Positions 1-9,509 of a DNA stretch of 63,449 nucleotides are shown here, one piece after another. The notes beneath the pieces were generated by a model. That model did not search any database. It was given only the letters and a program-made list of their open reading frames with translations, and was not told the DNA's origin. The stretch's first letter is position 1. Every line of letters begins with the position of its first letter. A program made the position numbers and the translations under genes. The stretch is taken from positions 1-63,449 of the forward strand of contig JARGFW010000007.1 in the NCBI GenBank assembly GCA_029211085.1, given 5' to 3'. This stretch comes from Deferrisomatales bacterium. Its GTDB lineage: Bacteria > Desulfobacterota > Deferrisomatia > Deferrisomatales > JARGFW01.

Positions 1-192
1 GCCGCCGCAGCAGCCGACCCGAGCCATCTGAACAGCCAGATGAACCTAGGCATCGTGTACCGCTACGACCTCAACGACCTAGCCGGGGCGATCCAGGCCT
101 GGGAGGGATACCTGCTGCGCAATCCGCCAACGGAGATGGCCGAGAAGATTCGCCGCGAGATCGACGCCCTGAAGGCGCAGCTTCCCCAGTAG
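1..192 (+). CDS. TPR-like protein, C-terminal fragment
   Basis: The window opens inside this gene; frame 1 is open to a TAG at 190-192 and gives 63 residues. The sequence LNSQMNLGIVYRYDLNDLAGAIQAWEGYLL has the helical pattern of a tetratricopeptide repeat (W/L-G-Y-A-P style spacing), followed by an amphipathic helix that ends the protein. TPR repeats mediate protein-protein contacts; the partner and the rest of the protein are outside the window. A strong hairpin terminator follows at 371-400, so this is probably the last gene of its transcript. TPR assignment is from pattern only. Confidence 0.55.
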   Translation, partial: AAAAADPSHLNSQMNLGIVYRYDLNDLAGAIQAWEGYLLRNPPTEMAEKIRREIDALKAQLPQ

Positions 193-370
193 CATCGGGA
201 TGCCTTGGTCCCCGGTCCGAATGCCGGGCGCGGCCGGTGGCACTCCGCTCCACACTCCACCCGCCCACGGCGGCCTCTCCAGCGCATCCTGGGCTCGAGG
301 TCGCTCCTGCCCGTCCTGGGCCCGCGACACTCGACCGTCCCTGGACATCGGCACCTGCACATCCATGCGC

Positions 371-400
371 GGCGGCCCCGATGGGGCCGCCGTTCTTTCT
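371..400 (+). terminator. Rho-independent terminator
   Basis: A perfect 9-bp stem, GGCGGCCCC (371-379) with GGGGCCGCC (383-391) around the loop GAT, is followed by a T-rich run at 393-400. It lies between the TPR fragment and the likely start of hrpB at 409, so it should end the upstream transcript and separates the two units. Confidence 0.75.
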
Positions 401-408
401 CCCGCCTG

Positions 409-2979
409 ATGGCCTCCCGCGAGAGCTTTGCCCTGCCGGTGGACGATCACCTGGCCGGAATCCTCGCGAAGCTGTCCCGCGCGCCGAACCTGGTGCTGTT
501 GGCCCCGCCCGGCTCCGGCAAGACCACCCGCGTACCCCCGGCCCTGGTGGCTTCCGGCACCTTCGGCGACAGCACCTGCCTGGTGCTGGAGCCGCGGCGG
601 GTGGCGGCCCGGGCCGCGGCCCGGCGGGTCGCAGAGGAGACCGGGGTAGCCCTCGGCGAGGCGGTGGGCTACCAGGTGCGTTTCGACCGTCGGGGCGGCA
701 GGGGAACCCGTCTGTGGTACGTGACGGAGGGGATTCTCACCGCGCGCCTCCAGCGGGATCCGTTCCTGGATAGTGTCGGTGCGGTGGTCCTGGACGAGTT
801 TCACGAACGCAGCCTGGAACTGGACCTGGCCCTGGCCCTGCTGCGCGAGGTGCAACGAGCGGTGCGGCCCGAACTGCGCATCGTGGTGATGTCTGCCACC
901 CTCGACCCCGGCCCGGTGGCCGCGTACCTGGGCGCGGAGGTGATCCAGTGCGGCGGGCACCCCCACCCGGTGGAGATCCGCCACCGGCAGCACACCGAAC
1001 CCGGCCCCCTGCCCCGCCGTGCCGCCGCCGCGGTGCGCGAGGTTTGGCCAGTTCGCCCGGGGGGCGTCGGCGACGTGCTGGTATTCCTGCCCGGGGTCGG
1101 CGACATCCACCGCACCCAGCAGGAACTCGGCCCCTGGGCCGCCGAACGCGCCGTGACCCTGCTGCCCCTGCACGGAAACCTGCCCCCCGCCGCACAGGAC
1201 CGTGTCCTACACCCCGGGGACAACCCCAGAGTGGTACTGGCGACCAACGTGGCCGAGAGCAGCGTCACCGTGAGTGGGGTGAACACGGTGGTGGATGGGG
1301 GTCTGGCCAAGGTGCTGCACAGGGACCCCGGCAGCGGCGTCGATCGCCTGGAGTTGGAGCGGATCAGCCTGGCCAGCGCCACCCAGCGCGCCGGCCGCGC
1401 CGGCCGCACCGGGCCGGGCCTGGCGCTGCGCCTGTGGACCCGCCACGACGAACAGGGTCTGCGGCCCCGGCAGACCCCCGAGATCCACCGTCTCGACCTC
1501 GCTGGCACCCTGCTCCAGGTACTGGGTTGGGGGCACACCGACCCTGCCACGTTCCCGTGGTTCGAAGCCCCCACCCCTCGGAATCTGGCGTCTGCCATGG
1601 AACTGTTGCACTTGCTCGGTGCCGTGGACAGCGCAGGGCGTCTCACCCCGGACGGGGAGCACCTGCGCCGGCTGCCCCTGCACCCGCGGCTGGGGCGGCT
1701 GGTGCTCTACGCCGCGGAGCGCGGCCTGGTGCGCCAAGGGGCGTTGCTGGCCGCTTTGCTCAGTGAGGGAGACGTGCTGGGGCACGCCGACCGGAGTCCG
1801 CAACGGGGCGAACCCGCGGTCTCGGACCTGCTGCTGCGTCTGGAGCACCTGGAAGCCGTGGCCGAGGGCTCCCCCAGCGACGCCACCCTGCGTCGCCACG
1901 GGCTGGAGGCAGGGGCGACCCGGGCCGTACTGCGCGCCGCCGCGCAGATCGAACGCCAGGTGACTGCCTCCGCGGCGGCAACCCGCCCGCCGGAGAACCC
2001 CGGCCCTCTCCTGCTCCAGGCGATCCTGCGCGCCTATCCGGATCGGGTGGCCCGTCGCTTGGAGCCCGGGGTCGTGCAGCTGGTGGGGGGACGTCGGGCC
2101 CGTCTGGAGCCCGGGTGCGCGGTGCGCGAGGCAGGTTTCCTGGTCGCCGCCCGGCTGCGGGGCGGTCGGCGGGGGGCGTTCTCCGCCGACCGTGTCGAGT
2201 GGGCCAGTGCCATCGACCCTGCCTGGTTGGAGCAGCTCCAGGACCTGGAGCACACCACCACTGACCACCTCGATCTGGAACGGGGCCGGGTGGTCCGGCG
2301 CGAACTCACCACCTACCGGGGACTACCGATCACCAGCCGCGAGCTGCCGCCGCCCCGGGAGCAGGCGGCGGCGCTGTTGATCGCCCACCTCCTCGCCGAT
2401 TTCCCAAACCGGTTGGCCCTGTCTGCGGAGGCCCGCACCCTGGTGGCGCGCTGCCGTTTCCTGGGTCCCCACCTGCCCCGGCTGAACCTTCCCGGGTGGG
2501 ACCGCGACGACTGGGAACACGCCCTGCAGGCGCCCGCCCTGGCCGCCGCTCCCAGCCTGGATCACCTATTAAAGACCAACCTGCTGCCCCATCTCGAAGC
2601 AGCTCTGACCTGGGAGCAGCGGGCCGCACTGGAGCGCGACGCCCCGGCCCGGGTGCAGGTTGCCTCGGGGAACCACCTGCGCGTCGACTACGCCCCCACG
2701 GAGCAAGGGCGGCCGCCGGTGCTGGCGGTGAAGATCCAGGAGCTGTTCGGCTGCCGGGAGGGTCCGAGGGTGGCCACAGGCCGGGTGCCCCTACTGCTGC
2801 ACCTGCTCGGTCCCCATGGTCGCCCGATCCAGGTTACCGACGACCTGATGAGTTTCTGGCAGAGGGGCTATCCGGACGTGCGCAAGGAACTGCGCGGCCG
2901 CTACCCAAGACACCGCTGGCCCGAAGACCCCCTCACCGCCGAGCCCAGCCGCAGCTCCGTTACCCGACGCCAGCGCTGA
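409..2979 (+). CDS. hrpB: ATP-dependent RNA helicase HrpB (DEAH family)
   Basis: This 856-residue protein matches the length and layout of HrpB, a DEAH/DExH helicase whose cellular role is poorly defined. Visible motifs include Walker A APPGSGKTT (about residues 32-40), motif II as DEFHERS (the HrpB variant of DEAH), SAT (motif III) and the QRAGRAGR motif VI. The C-terminal third carries the HrpB-type extension ending in a short basic tail. The frame is open further upstream, but the terminator at 371-400 and the conserved N-terminus argue for the ATG at 409. It stands alone, with no obvious operon partners. Confidence 0.93.
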   Translation: MASRESFALPVDDHLAGILAKLSRAPNLVLLAPPGSGKTTRVPPALVASGTFGDSTCLVLEPRRVAARAAARRVAEETGVALGEAVGYQVRFDRRGGRGTRLWYVTEGILTARLQRDPFLDSVGAVVLDEFHERSLELDLALALLREVQRAVRPELRIVVMSATLDPGPVAAYLGAEVIQCGGHPHPVEIRHRQHTEPGPLPRRAAAAVREVWPVRPGGVGDVLVFLPGVGDIHRTQQELGPWAAERAVTLLPLHGNLPPAAQDRVLHPGDNPRVVLATNVAESSVTVSGVNTVVDGGLAKVLHRDPGSGVDRLELERISLASATQRAGRAGRTGPGLALRLWTRHDEQGLRPRQTPEIHRLDLAGTLLQVLGWGHTDPATFPWFEAPTPRNLASAMELLHLLGAVDSAGRLTPDGEHLRRLPLHPRLGRLVLYAAERGLVRQGALLAALLSEGDVLGHADRSPQRGEPAVSDLLLRLEHLEAVAEGSPSDATLRRHGLEAGATRAVLRAAAQIERQVTASAAATRPPENPGPLLLQAILRAYPDRVARRLEPGVVQLVGGRRARLEPGCAVREAGFLVAARLRGGRRGAFSADRVEWASAIDPAWLEQLQDLEHTTTDHLDLERGRVVRRELTTYRGLPITSRELPPPREQAAALLIAHLLADFPNRLALSAEARTLVARCRFLGPHLPRLNLPGWDRDDWEHALQAPALAAAPSLDHLLKTNLLPHLEAALTWEQRAALERDAPARVQVASGNHLRVDYAPTEQGRPPVLAVKIQELFGCREGPRVATGRVPLLLHLLGPHGRPIQVTDDLMSFWQRGYPDVRKELRGRYPRHRWPEDPLTAEPSRSSVTRRQR

Positions 2980-3216
2980 GAACGATTCTTTGGATGTCCA
3001 GAACGTGTTCGGGTGTTTCCCAGGGACGCCCACCTTCCGAGGCCGCCCATGTGGCGATGGCCAGCGCTAGCCGGCCATTCGCACCAGAACGCACCCCCCG
3101 GCATCCTCGGTGTCCGGCAACGCACCGACTCCGGATGCCCCCAACCGCTGACCAGAGAACCGGGGCCCGCGGCAGGGGATCGGAGAGCGGACAGTCTGGG
3201 CGGGGGCGGCCCGCCG

Positions 3217-3852
3217 TCAATCCCAGCCGGCGAGCAGACAACCCAGGGCGCGCCGCTGCGGTCCGGTGGCCGCCATGAACGACGCCACGCAGCGGCTGCA
3301 GCCGCCCAGCCGGGGGCGGCGGGACACCACCGTGCCCCGCATCGCCAGCGGGGACCGGCGGCCCAGGGGAATGAAGAACGTCACAGCATCGTGCTGGCGC
3401 ACCCTCCGACCGGTCTCGAAGATGAGCCCGGAGGGACCCAACACCTCCACGTGGACGATCCCTGCCGGGCCGTCGCCAACGGTGTAGCCCACGGTGCGGG
3501 GCAGCGGGCGCGTCTGCGGCGCGGGCCCCAGGTCCAGGGTGTGCTCCAAGTATCTATTCAGACCGGCACCGGTGACCAGATCCACCCAGGGGGGAAACCG
3601 GCTGGCACCGTTTACGGGCAAGGCATCGATGGGATAGACCAATGCCACCGCGCAAGCTGGAGCCCGCCCGCCCCAGCTCTCCAGTGCACACGACACGTGG
3701 GAGCGGGCGGTGCCGTCCACGAAGGCCACGTCCACCGCCGGGGTATTGGGCACGCGCGGGGCCGGTTCGGCGTACACGCCCCCAACTGCCAGAGCTGCCG
3801 CCAGACGAATGCCCTGTTCCTGAGGAAAACCGACGAGGTGCGCGGTCAGCAT
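3217..3852 (-). CDS. Possible PilZ-domain protein
   Basis: A 211-residue protein starting at an ATG five bases after AGGAG; a longer TTG start is less likely. The last 80 residues have the rhythm of a PilZ domain (GPSGLIFETGRRVRQHDAV, then a strand-rich stretch with GTVVSRR and a helix ending LLAGWD). The classic RxxxR arm is weak (RRVRQ). PilZ domains bind cyclic di-GMP, so a role in motility or surface control is possible. The N-terminal 110 residues are not recognised. The 5' leader contains a perfect 8-bp inverted repeat (3866-3888). Function is uncertain. Confidence 0.5.
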   Translation of the reverse strand: MLTAHLVGFPQEQGIRLAAALAVGGVYAEPAPRVPNTPAVDVAFVDGTARSHVSCALESWGGRAPACAVALVYPIDALPVNGASRFPPWVDLVTGAGLNRYLEHTLDLGPAPQTRPLPRTVGYTVGDGPAGIVHVEVLGPSGLIFETGRRVRQHDAVTFFIPLGRRSPLAMRGTVVSRRPRLGGCSRCVASFMAATGPQRRALGCLLAGWD

Positions 3853-3865
3853 GTCATCTCCTGAG

Positions 3866-3888
3866 ACAATCAACTAACATTTGATTGT
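3866..3888. promoter_or_regulatory. Inverted repeat in leader of the PilZ-like gene
   Basis: ACAATCAA (3866-3873) and TTGATTGT (3881-3888) form a perfect 8-bp inverted repeat around a 7-base spacer. A third ACAAT lies at 3892. It sits 14-36 bases upstream of the start codon of the minus-strand gene in a locally AT-rich patch, so it could be an operator or an mRNA hairpin. Its half-sites are reversed relative to an FNR box. Confidence 0.4.
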
Positions 3889-4143
3889 ATAACAATCGGT
3901 GGATATTACAACCTCACCTACCGTATTCTCTAGCAGTAGTTTGATCCACCCCGTTCGTGCCGCGGCCCTTGGTCATCGCTCCGCCGCCGCGCTGGGTCCG
4001 CACAGGCTCCGCGGGCAGAGTTCATGCAACCACTGTTTTGGTGAACGTCAGCGTCAGCCCGGGCCAACCCCGCCCCGTAGGGGCCGTGCGCGGCGCTCGA
4101 ACCATACCCGGCATTTCCGTCCCCATCCTGAGAGAGGTGCCCT

Positions 4144-4563
4144 TTGAAGAGCTTCCGCAGGGAGTTGTGGTTCGATATCCCCACCCGGCGTGCGTTCCTG
4201 CACATCACCCCTCAGGTGGAGGAGTGCCTGCGCGCCAGCGGCATCCGCGAAGGATTGTGTCTGGTGAACGCCATGCACATTACCGCCTCGGTGTTCATCA
4301 ATGACAACGAGCGGGGACTGCACGAGGACTACGAGCGCTGGCTGGAGGAGTTGGCACCCCACGAGCCGTTGAGCCGCTACCAGCACAACCGCACCGGCGA
4401 GGACAACGGTGATGCCCACCTCAAGCGCCAAGTGATGGGCCGCGAGGTGGTGGTGGCGGTGACCGGAGGGAAACTGGACTTCGGCCCCTGGGAGGCGATC
4501 TTCTACGGGGAGTTCGACGGCCGGCGGCGCAAGCGGGTGCTGGTGAAGATCATCGGGGAGTGA
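4144..4563 (+). CDS. yjbQ: YjbQ family protein (secondary thiamine-phosphate synthase)
   Basis: A 139-residue protein matching the UPF0047/YjbQ family in length and pattern: an N-terminal strand [16 protein letters not shown], an [11 protein letters not shown] segment equivalent to the family's HTTA-type active-site stretch, and the C-terminal [23 protein letters not shown] block. E. coli YjbQ has weak thiamine-phosphate synthase activity. Start is TTG after GAGAGAGGTG. It ends four bases before the GTG of the next gene, so the two may be co-transcribed. The main thiamine genes (thiC, thiD-thiN) are at 52-55 kb. Confidence 0.85.
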   Translation: MKSFRRELWFDIPTRRAFLHITPQVEECLRASGIREGLCLVNAMHITASVFINDNERGLHEDYERWLEELAPHEPLSRYQHNRTGEDNGDAHLKRQVMGREVVVAVTGGKLDFGPWEAIFYGEFDGRRRKRVLVKIIGE

Positions 4564-4567
4564 ACCT

Positions 4568-5467
4568 GTGACGAGACGATCGGGACCCCGCAGGGGCGCT
4601 GGTTCCGGCGACCGGGACGAAACCGGGAGCGCCGACACCGCCGCGCGCGGGCGTGCCACCGACGCTGCCCTGCGCCTGCGCCACTACACGATCTTCCTGT
4701 CCCTGGGCGTCCCGCTGATGGTGGCGTTCGGAATCCTCCACCTGGCGCGGGGCAACGCCCCGCTGTCCGGCGCCATCTTCCTCTCCGCGGTAGCCCTGCT
4801 GGCCGGCCGCGCGCTCATCGCCAGGGCCCACAGTCCACTTCTGGTGTACCGGGTCAACGCCGCCCTGTTCGGAACCCTGCTGTGGTACCTGTGTGCCGTG
4901 GGCGGCGAAGCGGGGTCGAAGAGCCTGTGGCTCTATGTGTTCCCGCTCATCGCCAGCTTCCTGCTGGGTGCGACGGAGGGTCTGGCCTGGAGCAGCGTCG
5001 TACTGCTCGGCACGTTGGGAATCTTCTCCGGCGGCCTCGGGCTGTTCGAGGTTCACCCGTACCCGGGGGCGTTCCGCATCCGCTTTGGGCTCACCTACGC
5101 CATCGTAGCGGTTGTATCGTGTTGGTTCGAACTGCTGCGCTCCGAGTACCGCATCGGCATGCAGAACCAGCAAGAACAACTGCAACTGGAGAAGGAACTG
5201 CTGGAAGAGGAGATCGCGGCGCGGGAACGCCTGGAAACGGAGAAGGATCGCACCCTGGGGGAGCTGCGCACCGCCCTGGACAAGGTAAAGACCCTGTCGG
5301 GGCTGATTCCCATCTGTGCCAACTGCAAGAGCATCCGCGACGACCAGGGCTACTGGCACCGGGTGGAGGCCTACGTGAAACAGCACTCCACCGCCGAGTT
5401 CACCCACGGCATCTGCCCGGACTGCAGGGAGAAGCTGTACCCCGCGTTCAGCCACAGGAAGGGCTGA
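4568..5467 (+). CDS. Membrane sensor with C-terminal Cys-rich 'ANCKSIRDD' module
   Basis: A 299-residue protein starting at GTG. Five or six hydrophobic helices fill roughly residues 35-195, followed by a coiled coil (about 198-245, QNQQEQLQLEKELLEEE). A short module then carries CANCKSIRDDQGYW and, 30 residues on, HGICPDC. This module ends many Desulfobacterota sensor proteins; the two CxxC pairs could bind metal (inference). There is no kinase or cyclase domain, so the module is the output or a docking site. The membrane half resembles that of the hybrid kinase encoded next, suggesting a duplicated input domain. Confidence 0.65.
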   Translation: MTRRSGPRRGAGSGDRDETGSADTAARGRATDAALRLRHYTIFLSLGVPLMVAFGILHLARGNAPLSGAIFLSAVALLAGRALIARAHSPLLVYRVNAALFGTLLWYLCAVGGEAGSKSLWLYVFPLIASFLLGATEGLAWSSVVLLGTLGIFSGGLGLFEVHPYPGAFRIRFGLTYAIVAVVSCWFELLRSEYRIGMQNQQEQLQLEKELLEEEIAARERLETEKDRTLGELRTALDKVKTLSGLIPICANCKSIRDDQGYWHRVEAYVKQHSTAEFTHGICPDCREKLYPAFSHRKG

Positions 5468-5483
5468 GCTCCGGCTGGCGACA

Positions 5484-5511
5484 TTGAAAAGCCCGCGGCA
5501 CCTGCTATAGA
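5484..5511 (+). promoter_or_regulatory. Candidate sigma-70 promoter for the hybrid kinase
   Basis: TTGAAA (5484-5489) and TATAGA (5506-5511) are separated by 16 bases and lie about 90 bases before the hybrid kinase ATG. A possible stem CGGCAC/GTGCCG spans the -10 region. Assigned from sequence only. Confidence 0.4.
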
Positions 5512-5603
5512 GTGCCGGGGCATCCCGAGTTGCCGGGGCGGGACGGCGCCCGCCCCACCCCCATTCGGAGGGAACGGGCGCTCTCATCGCACTGTGGGAG
5601 ATC

Positions 5604-7838
5604 ATGGCTCTTCCGTCTTCCGCGCCAGCCCTCTGGAGCGCGATCTCCGGCCGGATACTGGACTCGACCCACGGCGACGAGGAACTCCGCCGCCGGGTCA
5701 CCCTCTACGTGCTGATTTCCGGGGTCGGCATCGCGATCCTGGTGCCCATGGGCGCCGCGGCGTTCGCCCAGGGCAATCCCCTGCTTGGCGTTCCCGACCT
5801 GATCACCGCCGCCCTGCTGGCCGCCAACCTGACCGCGGCGATCCTCACCCGCCGGTTCCGGAGACACATCGCCCTGGGTATGGCGCTGATGGCGGTGTTC
5901 CTCTCGTTCATCTTCGTTACCGGCGGCCAGGGCAACACGGCGTTCGTGTGGCACTACACCTTCCCCCTCGTCTGCACCTTCCTGCTGGGTTCCCGGCGGG
6001 GCATCCTGGTCTCCCTGCTGCTGTTGCTCCCGGTGCTGGTGGTGTTCTGGTTCGGCAGCGGCCACGGGTTCCTCACCGGCTACCCGAGCGATCTCAAGCT
6101 CCGCTTCCTCCCCTCCTACCTGGTGGTGTCCGTCTTCGCCTACGCCTTCGAGCACTACGGCGAACGTACCCGTCGGGCCCTGGCCTCGGCCCGGGATGGG
6201 CTTGAGAAGACCATCGCCCAGCGCACCCGGGAACTCGCGCTGGCCAACCAGGAACTGCTCACCGAAAACGCCATCCGCGCGGCAGCGGAGGCACGCTCGG
6301 CAGCCGACCGAAACTTCCTGCAATCGGTCATCGACGCCGTTCCCGAATGCCTGATGGTCATCCTCGACGACCACCGGGTGGTGCTGGCCAACCGCGCCAG
6401 CCGGGTGCAGGCTGGCTTCGCTCCGGATGCCCCGCTGGCCGAAGACCTCACCTGCTACCGGATGTCCCACGGTCGCGACACCCCCTGCGACGGCACCGAA
6501 CACCCCTGCCCCCTCCAGCGGGTCCTAACGGGGGAGACCGCACTCACCGTCGAGCACCAGCACGGCTCCAACGGAAACAACGGCACCGAGGCCACCGTGG
6601 AGATCATGGCCGTTGCGGTGCAACTGCCGGGCGAGACCCGTCTGGGGATCGTGGAGTCGTGCCGGGACATCACGGAGCGGCGACGGCTGGAGAACGAGAT
6701 CCACCAGGCGCAGAAGATGCACGCCATCGGCACCTTGGCAGGCGGCGTGGCCCACGAGTTCAACAACATCCTGGCCGCCATCCTGGGCCACGCAGAACTG
6801 GCCGAGAGGAAGAACGACGGGCAGCCGGCGGTCGCCCACCACCTGCGCAGTATCGTCACCAACTCGCTCCGGGCCCGGGACGTGGTGAGCCAGATCCTCA
6901 CCTACAGCCGGGTGGTCCAGCGGCAGCCCGAGGCCACGGTGCGGTTGGCGACTGCCGCCGGGGAGGCCCTGCGCCTGATCCGGCCATCCCTTCCCGCGGC
7001 GATCGAGATCACCGAAGCAGTGCACGGCAACCCGTGGGTCCGGGCCAGCCTCACCGACATCCAGCAGATCCTGATGAACCTGTGCGTCAACGCCTGCCAC
7101 GCCATGAACGGGCAGGGCGCCATCACCCTGTCGATCCGCGAACAGCCCCCGGCGTCGGGAGCCAAAGGAGCGGTGGCAACCCAGGGGGACCGACGGGCGG
7201 TGCTGGCGGTGAGCGACACGGGACACGGCATCGACGAGGCGACCCGGGAGCGGCTGTTCGACCCGTTCTTCACCACCAAAGCGGTGGGAGAAGGCACGGG
7301 CATGGGGCTTTCGGTGGTCCAGGGTCTGGTGAAATCCCTGGGGGGCAGGATCGAGGTGAAGAGCGGCCCCGGGAAGGGATCGACGTTCTCGGTGCACCTG
7401 CCCGTGGCCCCCCCGGCGGAGGCCGCAGAACTCCGGTCCAGGGAGGACCAGCGAGGGAGCGGGGGCTACAGGGTTCTGCTCATCGACGACGACGAGGAGG
7501 TCAACAAAGCCCTCGGCGGCCTTCTGGAGGCCCTGGGCCACGCAGCCCGGTGCTTCACCGGCCCGGCCGAAGCCATCGCCGCGTTCCGAGCCGACCCGAC
7601 CGGGTTCGACGCCGTGATCACCGACTACTCCATGCCGCAGCTGTCGGGGCTGGAGGTAGCGCACACCCTGCACGGCACGTGGCCGAGCCTACCGGTGATC
7701 CTCTGCACGGGGTACGGGGAGGCGTTTGAACCCGAGGAACTGTCCCGCCACGGGGTGAACCGCGTGCTGCGCAAACCGGTGAGCCACACCGAGTTGGACC
7801 TGATCCTGAAGAGCCTCCTCGGCGACGCCACACCGTGA
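5604..7838 (+). CDS. Hybrid sensor histidine kinase with receiver domain
   Basis: A 744-residue membrane kinase. Order: about six transmembrane helices (residues 35-200), coiled coil, PAS-like domain (about 230-365), HisKA with H384 in GGVAHEFNNIL, HATPase (N box NLCVNACHAM, G boxes DTGHGIDE and GMGLSVVQGL), and a receiver domain (about 625-742, DDDE acidic pocket, phosphoacceptor D674 in ITDYSMP, K in LRKPV). Domain order is that of a classical hybrid kinase that passes phosphate to its own receiver. No response regulator or phosphotransferase gene is adjacent, so the final target is unknown. The membrane half is akin to that of the upstream gene. Confidence 0.9.
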   Translation: MALPSSAPALWSAISGRILDSTHGDEELRRRVTLYVLISGVGIAILVPMGAAAFAQGNPLLGVPDLITAALLAANLTAAILTRRFRRHIALGMALMAVFLSFIFVTGGQGNTAFVWHYTFPLVCTFLLGSRRGILVSLLLLLPVLVVFWFGSGHGFLTGYPSDLKLRFLPSYLVVSVFAYAFEHYGERTRRALASARDGLEKTIAQRTRELALANQELLTENAIRAAAEARSAADRNFLQSVIDAVPECLMVILDDHRVVLANRASRVQAGFAPDAPLAEDLTCYRMSHGRDTPCDGTEHPCPLQRVLTGETALTVEHQHGSNGNNGTEATVEIMAVAVQLPGETRLGIVESCRDITERRRLENEIHQAQKMHAIGTLAGGVAHEFNNILAAILGHAELAERKNDGQPAVAHHLRSIVTNSLRARDVVSQILTYSRVVQRQPEATVRLATAAGEALRLIRPSLPAAIEITEAVHGNPWVRASLTDIQQILMNLCVNACHAMNGQGAITLSIREQPPASGAKGAVATQGDRRAVLAVSDTGHGIDEATRERLFDPFFTTKAVGEGTGMGLSVVQGLVKSLGGRIEVKSGPGKGSTFSVHLPVAPPAEAAELRSREDQRGSGGYRVLLIDDDEEVNKALGGLLEALGHAARCFTGPAEAIAAFRADPTGFDAVITDYSMPQLSGLEVAHTLHGTWPSLPVILCTGYGEAFEPEELSRHGVNRVLRKPVSHTELDLILKSLLGDATP

Positions 7839-7842
7839 GCCG

Positions 7843-9498
7843 CTACACCCGGAACCGTGAAACCAGCTGGCCGAGGCGCTCGGTCTGCTCCCCCAGGCTG
7901 CGGGCGGTGCCGCTGACCCGCTCCATGTCGGACACCACCTCGGTGGAGAGGCTGGCGATGCCTTCCACGTGGCCACTGATCTCCTCGACCGTGACACTCT
8001 GCTGCTCGGAAGCCGTGGCAATCTGCGCCACCATGTCGGCGTTGCTCTCGATCTTGGACACGATCTCCCGCAGCGCCTCACCGGCGCGCTTCGACAAGCC
8101 GCTGCTGCGCACCACCTCCTCCAACCCGGCGGTCACCAGAGCCACGGCGGCCTCGGTCTCCGACTGGATCGCGGCAACGGTCTGGCTCACCTGACGGGTG
8201 GCCTGGGCGGTCTTCTCGGCGAGTTTGCGCACCTCGTCGGCCACCACGGCGAAGCCGCGGCCGTGCTCTCCGGCCCGGGCCGCCTCGATGGCGGCGTTGA
8301 GGGCCAGCAGGTTGGTCTGGTCGGCGATGTCGTCGATCACCACCATCACCTCGCCGATGGAGCGGCTGCGTTCCCCCAGGGTCTCGACCTTGGCGGCGAT
8401 CGACTTGACCCGCGCCTCCACCTGCAGCATGCCGGCGATGCCCTCTTCCACCACCTGGCCGCCGGCTTCGGCGGTACCTGCCGCCGAACGGGCGGCCTCC
8501 GAGGCGTCCTGGGTACCTCGAGCCACCTGGGTCACCGTGGCGCTCATCTCCTCGGTCGCCGCGGCCACCACCTGGGTCTGCTCGCTCTGCTCGCCGGCTT
8601 TGCGCAGCACCACCGCGCTGGCTTCCACGATCTCCTCGCTTCCGGCCGCCACCTCGTGGGAGGTATCCATCACGTCGCGGATCAGGTGCTGCAAGTTTTC
8701 CACGAAGGCATTGAACGCCGTGGCGACCTCACCCAGTTCATCTCTGGAACCGGCCGGTAGTCGCCGGGTGAGGTCGGCCTCCCCGGTGGCCAGCTCCCGC
8801 GCCTGGCGGGTGAGGGCATCGAGTTTGGCACAGACCAGGAAGCGGATCAGCAGCGACAGCCCCAGGGAAGCGGCCACCAGCCCGATCACCCCGGCGGTGA
8901 TCCCGGAGACCGCGGCGTCCCGCTGCCCGGCGCCGAGCAGGGCCGCCTGGTCTTCTTGGGCCGCCGCCAGGGCCTGCAGGCTGTAGCGAGCGAACAGTAC
9001 ACCGGCCACGTCTCCCAGGGCGGCATCCTCGTGGCAGCGCAGGCAGTCGGCCTCCATGGGCTGGGCACGCAGGATCAGCACGGCGTCTCCCAGATCCGTG
9101 GCGTGGACCTCGCTGCCGGCGGCCACCGCGGCGGCGAACGGCGCGGCGTCGAGGGCGCTGCCAAGCCGCTCCGGGACGCTGGTGTACACGGTCTTGCCAG
9201 CGGGGTTGGCGAGACCGATCTCGAGCACCCCTTCGATCTGACTGAGGTCTGCGAGCAGGGCCTCGAACACCGCCATCTCTCCCCTCTCCAGGGAGCCCTT
9301 GGTGCCGGTATCGAGGCCGGCGAACACGTTGAGGGCCTGGCTCCGGGCCGCCTTGTGCAGCGCCGCCTGGGAGTGCTCGGCTTGCTCGTTCATGATCCGC
9401 GAGGTGGCGCGTACCCCGAACAGGGTGCTGCCGCCGAACACCACGGCGAGCACCAACACCAGAAAACCGGTGACCTTGGTCTGGATACCGTAACGCAT
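7843..9498 (-). CDS. Methyl-accepting chemotaxis protein with periplasmic CXXCH motif
   Basis: A 551-residue chemoreceptor. TM1 is at about 9-30, a periplasmic sensor at 31-195, TM2 at about 197-222, HAMP at about 222-275, and a full signalling domain with the hairpin-tip sequence [19 protein letters not shown]. The sensor contains CLRCH at residues 152-156, the signature for covalent c-type haem; haem-binding sensor domains of chemoreceptors are known in Geobacter. The ATG is preceded by GGGGGAGAG and lies only 11 bases after the hydrogenase small-subunit stop, so it is the third gene of that operon. The context suggests a receptor that reads the redox output of the hydrogenase (inference). 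Confidence 0.92.
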   Translation of the reverse strand: MRYGIQTKVTGFLVLVLAVVFGGSTLFGVRATSRIMNEQAEHSQAALHKAARSQALNVFAGLDTGTKGSLERGEMAVFEALLADLSQIEGVLEIGLANPAGKTVYTSVPERLGSALDAAPFAAAVAAGSEVHATDLGDAVLILRAQPMEADCLRCHEDAALGDVAGVLFARYSLQALAAAQEDQAALLGAGQRDAAVSGITAGVIGLVAASLGLSLLIRFLVCAKLDALTRQARELATGEADLTRRLPAGSRDELGEVATAFNAFVENLQHLIRDVMDTSHEVAAGSEEIVEASAVVLRKAGEQSEQTQVVAAATEEMSATVTQVARGTQDASEAARSAAGTAEAGGQVVEEGIAGMLQVEARVKSIAAKVETLGERSRSIGEVMVVIDDIADQTNLLALNAAIEAARAGEHGRGFAVVADEVRKLAEKTAQATRQVSQTVAAIQSETEAAVALVTAGLEEVVRSSGLSKRAGEALREIVSKIESNADMVAQIATASEQQSVTVEEISGHVEGIASLSTEVVSDMERVSGTARSLGEQTERLGQLVSRFRV

Positions 9499-9509
9499 GG
9501 GCTCTCCCC

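Noticed and set aside
3866-3888. FNR box
   Set aside because: Half-sites are in the opposite order (ATCAA-N7-TTGAT), not TTGAT-N4-ATCAA.
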